From contig NZ_CP124576.1 of NCBI RefSeq assembly GCF_000281715.2, positions 2,301,501 to 2,365,500 of the forward strand: 64,000 nucleotides of DNA, in the 5' to 3' direction. The translations under genes and the position numbers were made by a program. Source of the stretch: Sphingobium sp. AP49. Its GTDB lineage: Bacteria > Pseudomonadota > Alphaproteobacteria > Sphingomonadales > Sphingomonadaceae. Shown in pieces: positions 10,473-18,353 of the stretch. Under the pieces are notes generated by a model, which saw nothing but the letters and a program-made list of their open reading frames with translations, did not search any database and was not told the DNA's origin. Each line of letters opens with the position of its first letter. The stretch's first letter is position 1.

Positions 10473-11185
10473 GCGAGGCCTTCACCGAGTTGCACGCGGG
10501 CGGGCTCGACCTGCTGATCGTTGCCGATCATGCGTCGGCCCATGTGCCCCCTGATATCGATCTGGGTATCGATCCCACGCTGTTGAGCAATCATGTCGCG
10601 ATCGATATCGGCGTTGCCGAGGTCAGTCGGCTGCTGGCCGAACAACTGGGCTGCAGCGCCATATTCGGAGGCGTATCGCGTCTGGTGATCGACCTCAATC
10701 GCGAGGAAACTGCCCCCGGCCTGCTGCCGGTGATGAGTGACGGCCATTCTATACCCGGCAATCGCGACGCCGATTTGCTGGCACGTCTGATCCGGTTCCA
10801 TCATCCCTATCATCACCAGGTTGAACATCGGCTTGCCGGCATGACGTCGCCTTTCATCCTGTCAGTGCATAGTTTTACCCCACAACTGGCAAGTGATCCG
10901 GAGCAGAAACGGCCTTGGGAGATCGGCATTCTTTACAACGAGGATGATCGCGCCGCGCGCATCGCCATTCCGTTGCTGCAAGCGGCGGGGCTTATGGTCG
11001 GCGATCAGCAGCCCTATTCGGGCCAATTGCTCAATGCTACGATGAACCGCCATGCCGAAGCCAACGGTATTCCCTATCTGGGCATAGAGATGCGGCAGGA
11101 TCTGGTCGCCGATGTCGCCGGGCAACGGCGCTTTGCCGACTTGATCGGTCCGATCGTGCTGGAGTGCCGCAATCGGTTGGCGTGA
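10469..11185 (+). CDS. N-formylglutamate amidohydrolase family protein
   Basis: A 238-residue hydrolase of the N-formylglutamate amidohydrolase family, which removes the formyl group from N-formylglutamate in histidine breakdown or acts on similar N-acyl substrates. The motifs VADHASAHVPP, DIGVAEVSR, a SRLVIDLNR block and HSFTP are family hallmarks and probably bind zinc. ATG at 10469 overlaps the ispE stop as ATGA. No other histidine-degradation gene is nearby, so the physiological substrate is open. Confidence 0.85.
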   Translation: MSEAFTELHAGGLDLLIVADHASAHVPPDIDLGIDPTLLSNHVAIDIGVAEVSRLLAEQLGCSAIFGGVSRLVIDLNREETAPGLLPVMSDGHSIPGNRDADLLARLIRFHHPYHHQVEHRLAGMTSPFILSVHSFTPQLASDPEQKRPWEIGILYNEDDRAARIAIPLLQAAGLMVGDQQPYSGQLLNATMNRHAEANGIPYLGIEMRQDLVADVAGQRRFADLIGPIVLECRNRLA

Positions 11186-11249
11186 CTGACGGCGGTGGTC
11201 ACCGGCCAATATGCGATTATACCAGGCTGGGGCATAGGGAGCGTGAGGC

Positions 11250-11627
11250 ATGGCAATGGGAATGATGGGCCGGTTGATCGGATTGGCATGCCTATCCCTT
11301 GCGGCATGCAGCGATAAGGGGCGCGATGCAAGCGATGGCCCCAACGCCACAGCCCAAATCGATGATGGCAACGCGGATTGTGCGATCGGCGTTGATGGCG
11401 GATGGGCGCATGATTGCCGGATCGATCGCGCCGGCGACTTGCTGACACTGCGCCATCCCGATGGCGGCTTCCGCCGATTGCGGATCGTCACGGACGGGCG
11501 CGGACTGGTGTCGGCCGATGGGGCCGAACGTGCGAAACTGACAATCATTGCCGATCGGCGGATCGAGGTGGCGATCGGCCCTGATCGCTATCGATTGCCG
11601 GCCACGGTCGCAAACGCCGCACCTTGA
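11250..11627 (+). CDS. Small putative lipoprotein
   Basis: A 125-residue protein with a lipoprotein signal: hydrophobic GRLIGLACLSLAAC with the lipobox LAAC, cysteine at about residue 20. It is then expected at the membrane facing the periplasm. The mature part is rich in Asp, Arg and Gly with a predicted all-beta character and two cysteines (NADCAIG and HDCRID). No family is recognised. ATG at 11256 is an alternative start with better spacing from GAGG. The stop overlaps the start of nnrDE (TGATG). Confidence 0.7.
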   Translation: MAMGMMGRLIGLACLSLAACSDKGRDASDGPNATAQIDDGNADCAIGVDGGWAHDCRIDRAGDLLTLRHPDGGFRRLRIVTDGRGLVSADGAERAKLTIIADRRIEVAIGPDRYRLPATVANAAP

Positions 11628-13027
11628 TGCCGGGGATGGCGATAGTGACGGCGGTGGGGATGCGCGCGGCCGAACAGCACGCCTTTGATGCCGGCGCGGA
11701 TCCCTATGAGCTGATGGAGGCCGCAGGTGCGGCGGCGGCAGAGATCATCTGGCGGGCGGGTCACCGACGCGACATGTTGCTTATGTGCGGGCCAGGCAAC
11801 AATGGCGGTGATGGTTTTGTGATTGCGCGGTTACTGGCGGAACGGGGTGTTCCGGTGCGGGTGGCGGCACTGGCGGAAAGCCGGACAATGGCTGCGCAGC
11901 GGGCGCGGGCGGCCTGGCCTGGGCCGGTGGAGCCTTTCATGGATGCGAGGCCGGCGAGCCAACTGGTCGATGCGCTGTTCGGAACCGGTCTGACACGCGG
12001 ACTGGACAATGCGGTGGCCGCACGGCTCGGTGCCTTGGTCGCGCAGGCCAGTCACAGCTATGCGATCGACCTGCCGAGCGGTGTCGGCACGGATGATGGC
12101 GCGATATTGTCTCCCCTGCCGCATTTTACCGGCACCATCGCGCTTGGTGCGTTCAAGCCTGCGCATCTACTGCAGCCGGCGGCGGCGCATATGGGATGGC
12201 TGGTCTGTGCCGATATCGGGATCGGCGTGCCGGACCGGATTCATGAATTGGCCGCTCCGCACCTTGCCGCGCCGGGGCGCCAACTCCATAAATACAGCCG
12301 TGGACTGGTCGCCGTGATCGGCGGCGCTATGCCTGGAGCCAGCATGCTGGCGGCGGCCGCTGCGGCACATGCGGGGGCGGGCATGGTTCGTCGTTATGAT
12401 GCGCAACCCTGCCCGCTCGGTCCGCTTGCCATCGTCCGGGAGACGCTGGTGGATGCCGGCGCGCTGGCAGATGCCATAGCCGATCCCCGCATCGGCGCAT
12501 TGCTGATCGGGCCAGGGTTGGGGCGGGATGGCGATGCGCGACGACGGCTCGACGGGGCGCTGGATGCGGGGCGCCCGATGGTCATCGATGCCGACGCGCT
12601 ATCCTTGCTGGCGGAGGGCGGGCGGATGCGCATACCGGCCGGCGCAATCCTGACGCCGCATGAAGGGGAATTTGTCCGCTTGTTCGGCGATCTGCCCGGC
12701 AGCAAGATCGACCGTGCGCTGGCGGCGGCGCAGCAGGTGGCGGGTGTCGTCGTCTACAAGGGCGCGGACAGCATCGTCGCATCGGCCGACGGTCGGGCGG
12801 CGGTGACGCGGAGCGGTTCGTCCTGGCTTTCCACCGCCGGCACGGGAGATGTGCTGGCCGGGATAGCGGCTGCTCGCCTGGCTGTTACTGCTGATCCGTT
12901 TCGGGCGGCATGCGAGGCGGTATGGCTGCATGGCGAGGCTGCGCGCAGGGCTGGCCCCGCCTTTGTCGCGGATGATTTGCTTGCGCGGCTGCCAGCGGCT
13001 ATCGGCAGCCGTTGTGAACCAAGATGA
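11627..13027 (+). CDS. nnrDE: Bifunctional NAD(P)H-hydrate epimerase / ADP-dependent dehydratase
   Basis: Repairs hydrated NAD(P)H. The N-terminal YjeF_N half epimerises the R and S hydrates (MCGPGNNGGDGFVIARLL, about residue 45), and the C-terminal carbohydrate-kinase-like half dehydrates the S form using ADP (LTPHEGEF, then STAGTGDVLAGI near the end). At 466 residues it is slightly shorter than the E. coli fusion of about 515. The ATG at 11627 overlaps the preceding stop. The 3' end overlaps the methyltransferase gene by 14 bases. Confidence 0.93.
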   Translation: MPGMAIVTAVGMRAAEQHAFDAGADPYELMEAAGAAAAEIIWRAGHRRDMLLMCGPGNNGGDGFVIARLLAERGVPVRVAALAESRTMAAQRARAAWPGPVEPFMDARPASQLVDALFGTGLTRGLDNAVAARLGALVAQASHSYAIDLPSGVGTDDGAILSPLPHFTGTIALGAFKPAHLLQPAAAHMGWLVCADIGIGVPDRIHELAAPHLAAPGRQLHKYSRGLVAVIGGAMPGASMLAAAAAAHAGAGMVRRYDAQPCPLGPLAIVRETLVDAGALADAIADPRIGALLIGPGLGRDGDARRRLDGALDAGRPMVIDADALSLLAEGGRMRIPAGAILTPHEGEFVRLFGDLPGSKIDRALAAAQQVAGVVVYKGADSIVASADGRAAVTRSGSSWLSTAGTGDVLAGIAAARLAVTADPFRAACEAVWLHGEAARRAGPAFVADDLLARLPAAIGSRCEPR

Positions 13028-14222
13028 CAATCTAATCCTCCGCATCGCCGCCAAGGGTGATGGCGTTACCGCCGATGGGCGACATTTCGCGCTGGTGGCG
13101 CCCGGTGACCATGTCGCGCCCGACGGTACGGTGCTGCGAGGGCCGCATCATGTCGATGCGCCCTGCATCCATTTTCCTGGTTGCGGTGGCTGTGAACTGC
13201 AGCAGCTCGACGAGCCGAGCCTGACGGATTTCGTCACCACCCGCGTCGTTGGTGCGCTGGCCGGGCAGGGTGTGGTCGCAGCGAGGGTGCTGCCCGCCCA
13301 TATCTCGCCGCCCCAAACCCGTCGCCGGGCTTCGCTGCGTGCTGCGCGGCAGGGCAAGCGGATCACGCTTGGCTTTGCCGAGCAGGGCAGTCATGTGCTC
13401 GTCGATCTGGCCATGTGCGAAATACTGGACCCGCGCCTCTTTGCGTTGCTCGCGCCGTTGCGCACCATGCTATTGACCTGCCTGCCCGATAAGCGTGCCG
13501 CCCATGTGCGCATGTCGCTTACCGACCAGGGCGTGGACCTGCTGGTGGAAGGGATCAAGATCGAGGGATTGGCCGCCGATGAAGCGCTGGGAGATTTTGC
13601 CCGCAATCATGCGCTTGCCCGGCTGACGATCGACCAGGGGGACGGTCTGGAGACGCGATGGGAGCCAGAGCCGGTGACGGTCAGCTTTGGTGGCGTGGCT
13701 GTCGGCTTTCCGCCTTATGCCTTCCTGCAGGCGACGCCGGATGGCGAAGAGGCGCTGGTGGCGACGGTGCGTGAGGCGTTGCCGTCGACTGGGGCGGTGG
13801 CCGATCTATTCTGCGGCCTGGGTACCTTTGCCCTGGCGATCGGACGCGATCGCCCGGTCTATGCGGCGGAGGGCGCGCGCGATCTGGTCCTGTCCTTGAA
13901 GCTCGCGGCCAACCGTGCCCAGCGGCGCATGGCTGCCGATCATCGCGACCTGTTCCGCCGACCGCTGACGCCGGATGAACTAAACCGCTTCACCGCCATC
14001 GTCATCGATCCGCCGCGGGCGGGCGCGCGCGAACAGGTGATGCAACTGGCCCAGTCCAGCGTGCCGCTGATCGCCTATGTGTCCTGCAATCCGGGTAGTT
14101 TCGCACGGGACGCCGCCCATCTGATTGCAGGCGGCTATGTACTGGAGCGCGTGAAGCCGGTGGGCCAGTTCCGTTGGTCGACCCATGTCGAACTGGTTGG
14201 GATATTCCATCGCGCAAAATAG
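13014..14222 (+). CDS. TrmA/RlmC/RlmD-family RNA (uracil-5-)-methyltransferase
   Basis: A 402-residue class I SAM-dependent methyltransferase of the RNA m5U family. An N-terminal TRAM-like region is followed by cluster cysteines CIHFPGCGGCELQQL, which bind 4Fe-4S in this family. The SAM motif is AVADLFCGLGTFALAI, and the C-terminal catalytic block is YVSCNPGSFARDAAHL with the nucleophilic Cys. The GTG at 13014 (VNQDDNLIL) gives a 14-base overlap with nnrDE and is preferred over a longer version from 12930, which lies wholly in nnrDE. Whether the target is tRNA or 23S rRNA cannot be told from sequence. Confidence 0.9.
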   Translation: MNQDDNLILRIAAKGDGVTADGRHFALVAPGDHVAPDGTVLRGPHHVDAPCIHFPGCGGCELQQLDEPSLTDFVTTRVVGALAGQGVVAARVLPAHISPPQTRRRASLRAARQGKRITLGFAEQGSHVLVDLAMCEILDPRLFALLAPLRTMLLTCLPDKRAAHVRMSLTDQGVDLLVEGIKIEGLAADEALGDFARNHALARLTIDQGDGLETRWEPEPVTVSFGGVAVGFPPYAFLQATPDGEEALVATVREALPSTGAVADLFCGLGTFALAIGRDRPVYAAEGARDLVLSLKLAANRAQRRMAADHRDLFRRPLTPDELNRFTAIVIDPPRAGAREQVMQLAQSSVPLIAYVSCNPGSFARDAAHLIAGGYVLERVKPVGQFRWSTHVELVGIFHRAK

Positions 14223-14302
14223 AAATCCCTCGCCGCGGAGGGGGGAGGCGCGGCGGGGGATCTAGGTATATTGGTCCGCAGTCTTGTCACCGGCCGGGAC
14301 CA

Positions 14303-14330
14303 GGCACCCTCTCCCAAGGGGAGCGGTGCC
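14303..14330. terminator. Hairpin between convergent genes
   Basis: GGCACC at 14303-14308 pairs with GGTGCC at 14325-14330, with further CTCCC/GGGGAG pairing inside. It lies in the 112-base gap between the methyltransferase and ornithine decarboxylase stops. There is no T run, so it may be a processed or Rho-assisted end, or part of a degenerate repeat: the preceding bases (14225-14260) are unusually rich in G. Confidence 0.45.
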
Positions 14331-14334
14331 CGGG

Positions 14335-15534
14335 TTAGCCCAGCTTGATGACAGTTGCGCGACGGCGCGCCGGAATCGTTTCGGCATAAAGGCTGGCCAT
14401 CGGCTCGTCGGAGACTTCGATCGTCGATTCCGACGTAAAGCCATTGAAGCCCGTGCGCATCGCCGCGCCATAGGCGCCCAGCATGCCGATTTCGATATAG
14501 TCGCCGACCTTCACGTCAGCCGGGAGCATGAACGGGCCGACCATATGGTCCATGTCGTCGCAGGTCGGGCCATAGAAGGAGAAGCCTTCCAGCTCTTCCT
14601 CGCTCTCATCCTCGCGCAGCAGCGCGACGGGGAAGCGCCAGCCGATATGCGCAGCATCGAACAGCGCGCCATAGGCGCCGTCGTTGATGTAGAGTTCGGT
14701 CCCGCGACGGCGTTCGACGCGCACGATGATCGAGCTATATTCGGCCGACAGCGCGCGGCCGGGCTCGCACCACAGTTCCGACGAATAGCTGACCGGCAGG
14801 CTCTCGAAACCGCGATGGATCGCCTCGAAATAATTTTCGAGCGCGACCGGCTCCATGCCCGGATAGATGGACGGAAAGCCGCCGCCGACATCGATGATGT
14901 CGACCGTGACGGCCGCGTCCACGATCGCGGCGCGCACGCGTTCGATCGCATCGCTATAGGCCTGGGGGCTCATCGCCTGGCTGCCGACATGGAAGCAAAT
15001 GCCCAGTGCGTCGGCCGCCTGGCGGGTGGCCATCAGCAGTTCGCGGGTTTCGCCCAGTTCGGCGCCGAACTTCGACGCGAGGCTGAGTTCCGAATGTTCG
15101 GATGAGACGCGCAGACGCACGCACAGCTCCAGATCGGTCGCGTCGCCCGTAGCGCGCATGATCTTTTCCAGCTCCTCGATCGTGTCGAGCGAGAAGGTGC
15201 GCACGCCATATTCATGATAAGCCAGCGCGATCGCTTCCTCGGCCTTGACCGGGTGCATGAAGCAGAGCTTGACATCATCTTCACCAGCCAGCGTCTCGGC
15301 AACCAGGCGCACTTCCGCGATCGAGGCCACGTCGAAATGCGTGATGCCCGATGCGTATAGCGTGCGGATCAGATCAGGAGACGGGTTCGCCTTGACCGCA
15401 TAGAGCGAGCGGCCCGGAAACTTCTCCGTAAAGAAGCGGGCGGCCCGAGCGGCGGCTTCGGGGCGAATCAGCGTTACCGGTGCTGCCGGTGTGAGGGTGG
15501 TCGCTACCCCCAGCGCGCTAGGATGCTTGTGCAA
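14335..15534 (-). CDS. Ornithine decarboxylase, PLP fold type III
   Basis: Makes putrescine from ornithine. It is a 399-residue alanine-racemase-fold decarboxylase with PLP lysine in SLYAVKANPSP, HVGSQ, the glycine-rich DVGGGFPS, WCEPGRAL, and the C-terminal GPTCDDMD with the active-site cysteine. The TTG at 15534 (LHKHPSALGV) is nine bases after a perfect GGAGG (complement of 15544-15548); the longer frame to 15759 has no such signal. The following two minus-strand genes upstream complete spermidine synthesis. A lysine or diaminopimelate preference is possible but less likely in this setting. Confidence 0.88.
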   Translation of the reverse strand: MHKHPSALGVATTLTPAAPVTLIRPEAAARAARFFTEKFPGRSLYAVKANPSPDLIRTLYASGITHFDVASIAEVRLVAETLAGEDDVKLCFMHPVKAEEAIALAYHEYGVRTFSLDTIEELEKIMRATGDATDLELCVRLRVSSEHSELSLASKFGAELGETRELLMATRQAADALGICFHVGSQAMSPQAYSDAIERVRAAIVDAAVTVDIIDVGGGFPSIYPGMEPVALENYFEAIHRGFESLPVSYSSELWCEPGRALSAEYSSIIVRVERRRGTELYINDGAYGALFDAAHIGWRFPVALLREDESEEELEGFSFYGPTCDDMDHMVGPFMLPADVKVGDYIEIGMLGAYGAAMRTGFNGFTSESTIEVSDEPMASLYAETIPARRRATVIKLG

Positions 15535-15780
15535 TTCAAGGGACCTCCAGTGTAGTTCAGGGCGAAAAGCTGCCTTGCGGTGGAAGTCCCATGGGGCAGC
15601 GGACGGTCGATATATGCGGAGGGGTCCCCCCTGTAAAGCGCACATCTCAATTTTGTTGCGCAGCCTGCTACGAAACGTGCGTGAGCTTGGGTGGAGTGTT
15701 GAAAAGAAACGAGATTTCGGTCGGGCGGAAGATACTTTCCGCCCGATTAACGCCTGCAAACAGGGTTCGGCCGATCAAAC

Positions 15781-16953
15781 TCAGGATAGCCGGGTCTTAA
15801 AATCGTCATATGAAAAGGATCGGATTTCCGTGAGTTGATCGGATTCGGAATTCCACAGCCAGATGGCGGGCAGGGGCACGCCGTTGAAGGTATTGGTCTT
15901 GACCATCGAATAATGGGCCTGATCCAGGAAGGCGATGCGGGCGCCCGGTTCGGCGCCGCCGGGGATACGATAATCGCCGATGATGTCGCCTGCCAAGCAG
16001 GACGGGCCGCCAAGCCGCGTGACGGGGCCTTCCTCCGGCTCATGCAGCATGGCGGGGCGATAAGGCGCCTCGATCACGTCGGGCATGTGGCATGTGGCGG
16101 AAATGTCGGTGATCGCGACGGGCATGCCATTGTCGATCACGTCGAGTATCTCGCCCACCAGGATACCGGCGTCGAGCGCCATCGCCTCGCCCGGTTCGAT
16201 GTAGAGTTCAAGGCCGGTCTGCGCCTTGATCCGCTGAAGGAAGGCGATCAGGTCGTCGATCTGGTAATCGGCGCGGGTGACATGGTGGCCACCGCCGAAG
16301 TTCAGCCATTTGAGGCCGCCGACATGGGGCATCACATGCGGCTCGATCGCCGCCCAGGTGCGCTCCAGCGGCAGGAAATCCTGTTCGCACAGATTGTGGA
16401 TGTGGAGGCCGTCGACTCCGTCCAGATGTTCGGCGCGCAGTTGGTTGACCGGGAAACCTAGGCGGCTGTGCGGCTGTGACGGGTCATATTTAGGCACCTC
16501 ACCCTCGGGGTGAAGCGGATTGAGGCGCAGGCCGATGTCGAAGATGCGGCCGTCAGCGCGGGCGGCATCGATCACCGGCTTCATCCGGGCGATCTGGCCG
16601 GGGCTGTTGAAGATCACATGGTCGGAAATCTTGAGGATATCGGCGAGATCGTCGGGCTTGTAGGCGGCGCAATAGGTCGCGACCTCGCCCCGATATTCCT
16701 CGCGGCCGAGGCGCGCTTCGTAGATGCCCGAGGCGCAGACGCCGTCGAGATATTCGCCCAGCACGGGACCGAGCGACCACATGGAAAAGGCCTTGAGCGC
16801 GCCCAGCACCTTGATGCCGGCCCGGTCGCCGATGGCGCGCAGCACCAACAGGTTGCGCCGTACCGCCGCCTCATCGACGACGAAGGCGGGCGAGGGGACG
16901 CGATACAGATCGAAACGGGCGAAAGCGGCGGGATCGCCGGCGCGGGTTTCCAT
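15781..16953 (-). CDS. nspC: Carboxynorspermidine/carboxyspermidine decarboxylase
   Basis: A 390-residue PLP-dependent fold III decarboxylase that converts carboxyspermidine to spermidine. It carries the PLP lysine in LGALKAFSMW, HNLCEQ, the NFGGGHHVT phosphate-binding loop, and the C-terminal VKTNTFNGVPLP. Family length is about 380-400. It lies between carboxyspermidine dehydrogenase and ornithine decarboxylase on the same strand, which supports the alternative pathway using aspartate semialdehyde in place of decarboxylated SAM. A palindromic repeat separates it from the dehydrogenase gene. Confidence 0.92.
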   Translation of the reverse strand: METRAGDPAAFARFDLYRVPSPAFVVDEAAVRRNLLVLRAIGDRAGIKVLGALKAFSMWSLGPVLGEYLDGVCASGIYEARLGREEYRGEVATYCAAYKPDDLADILKISDHVIFNSPGQIARMKPVIDAARADGRIFDIGLRLNPLHPEGEVPKYDPSQPHSRLGFPVNQLRAEHLDGVDGLHIHNLCEQDFLPLERTWAAIEPHVMPHVGGLKWLNFGGGHHVTRADYQIDDLIAFLQRIKAQTGLELYIEPGEAMALDAGILVGEILDVIDNGMPVAITDISATCHMPDVIEAPYRPAMLHEPEEGPVTRLGGPSCLAGDIIGDYRIPGGAEPGARIAFLDQAHYSMVKTNTFNGVPLPAIWLWNSESDQLTEIRSFSYDDFKTRLS

Positions 16954-16966
16954 GAAATAATGACTC

Positions 16967-17037
16967 CGTCATTGCGAGCGCAGCGAAGCAATCCAAAGGG
17001 GACGCCATTGGATTGCTTCGCTACGCTCGCAATGACG
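16967..17037. repeat. Palindromic intergenic repeat, family A (CGTCATTGCGAGCG)
   Basis: Two 29-base arms, 16967-16995 and 17009-17037, are inverted copies differing at one base, separated by 13 bases. The arms begin CGTCATTGCGAGCG and end AAGCAATCCA. The same arm sequence recurs at 49168-49200 and, inverted, at 49540-49572, where a GIY-YIG gene lies between the arms. The unit is REP/BIME-like in form and falls between two genes of the polyamine operon, so it could also act as an mRNA stem-loop. Confidence 0.85.
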
Positions 17038-17059
17038 ATTTATTCCACGGTACGGGCGC

Positions 17060-18265
17060 TTAGAAGGCCAGCGGCGCGTCCAGTTCCTTCACCTGCCAGG
17101 GCAGGCCATGCTTGTTCAGCATGTCCATGAAGGGATCGGGATCGAACTGCTCGATGTTGAACACGCCGTCTCCCTTCCAGGCGCCGGTCAGCATCATGGC
17201 GGCGCCGATCATCGCCGGCACGCCGGTGGTGTAGCTGACAGCCTGGTTGCCGGTTTCGGCATAGGCGTCCTCATGGTCGCAGACCTGATAGATATAGACG
17301 GTCTTTTCCTGACCATCCTTCTGGCCGGTCGCGATGTCGCCGATATTGGTCTTGCCCTTGGTGGTCGAACCCAGGCTCGACGGTTCGGGCAGAACGGCCT
17401 TCAGGAACTGGAGCGGAATGATTTCCTGGCCATTATAGATGACCGGATCGATCCGGGTCATGCCGACATTCTGCAGCACTTCGAGATGCTTGAGATAGGC
17501 GTCGCCGAAGGTCATCCAGAAGCGGATGCGCTTGATCTCGGGATAGTGGGTGGCGAGGCTTTCCAGTTCCTCATGATACATGAGGTACATATTCTTTTCG
17601 CCGACCTGATCGAAGTCGAACACCTGCTTGTGGCTCAAGGCCGGGCCTTCGACCCATTCGCCGTTCAGCCAGTGGCGCGACGGGGCGGTCACTTCGCGGA
17701 TGTTGATTTCCGGATTGAAGTTGGTGGCGAAATGCTGGCCATGATCGCCGCCATTGCAGTCGAGAATGTCGAGCGTGTCGATCGTGTCGAGCAGATGCTT
17801 CTTGATGTAGCTGGCGAACACGCTGGTGACGCCCGGATCGAAACCCGAACCCAGCAGCGCCATGATGCCGGCTTCCTTGAAGCGCTCCTGATAGGCCCAC
17901 TGCCAGCTATATTCGAACTTGGCGGTGTCGCGCGGTTCGTAATTGGCGGTGTCGAGATAGTCGGTCTTGGTTGCGAGGCACGCGTCCATGATCGCCAGAT
18001 CCTGATAGGGAAGGGCGAGGTTCACGACCAGCTTGGGCTGGACCTTCTGGATGAGGGCGATGGTCTCTTCGACATTGTCGGCGTCGACCTGGGCCACGTC
18101 GATATCCACGCCGACCAGCTTCTTGACCGATTCGGCGACCTTCTCGCAGCTGACGATGCGGCGGCTGGCCAGCGTGATGTGGCTGAAAATATCAGGGTTC
18201 ATCGCCATCTTGTGGACCGCGACAGACCCGACGCCGCCTGCGCCGATGACCAGAACCTTGCTCAA
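17060..18265 (-). CDS. Carboxynorspermidine/carboxyspermidine dehydrogenase (saccharopine dehydrogenase family)
   Basis: A 401-residue NADPH-dependent enzyme that condenses putrescine (or diaminopropane) with aspartate semialdehyde to give the carboxy-polyamine. The Rossmann motif VLVIGAGGVGSVAVHKMA is at the N-terminus. LALPYQD, LDTANYEP and GSGFDPGVTSVFASY match the Lys1-like family. It is the first gene of the minus-strand polyamine set with nspC and ornithine decarboxylase. A true saccharopine or lysine role is unlikely given those neighbours. Confidence 0.9.
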   Translation of the reverse strand: MSKVLVIGAGGVGSVAVHKMAMNPDIFSHITLASRRIVSCEKVAESVKKLVGVDIDVAQVDADNVEETIALIQKVQPKLVVNLALPYQDLAIMDACLATKTDYLDTANYEPRDTAKFEYSWQWAYQERFKEAGIMALLGSGFDPGVTSVFASYIKKHLLDTIDTLDILDCNGGDHGQHFATNFNPEINIREVTAPSRHWLNGEWVEGPALSHKQVFDFDQVGEKNMYLMYHEELESLATHYPEIKRIRFWMTFGDAYLKHLEVLQNVGMTRIDPVIYNGQEIIPLQFLKAVLPEPSSLGSTTKGKTNIGDIATGQKDGQEKTVYIYQVCDHEDAYAETGNQAVSYTTGVPAMIGAAMMLTGAWKGDGVFNIEQFDPDPFMDMLNKHGLPWQVKELDAPLAF

Positions 18266-18353
18266 TTCAACTGCTCCATAACTGTGGTCGCGCCGGACGC
18301 GCGAAAGCGCCCATATAGGGACGTCGCGTGACAGCGCAAAGTCAGAGTGTCGC

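Noticed and set aside
16967..17037. Possible CRISPR-like repeat or tRNA
   Set aside because: It is a single inverted pair without spacers and cannot fold as a cloverleaf. No CRISPR array or tRNA was found anywhere in the window.
17108..18331. Plus-strand open frame opposite carboxyspermidine dehydrogenase
   Set aside because: The opposite strand has clear family motifs; this frame has none.
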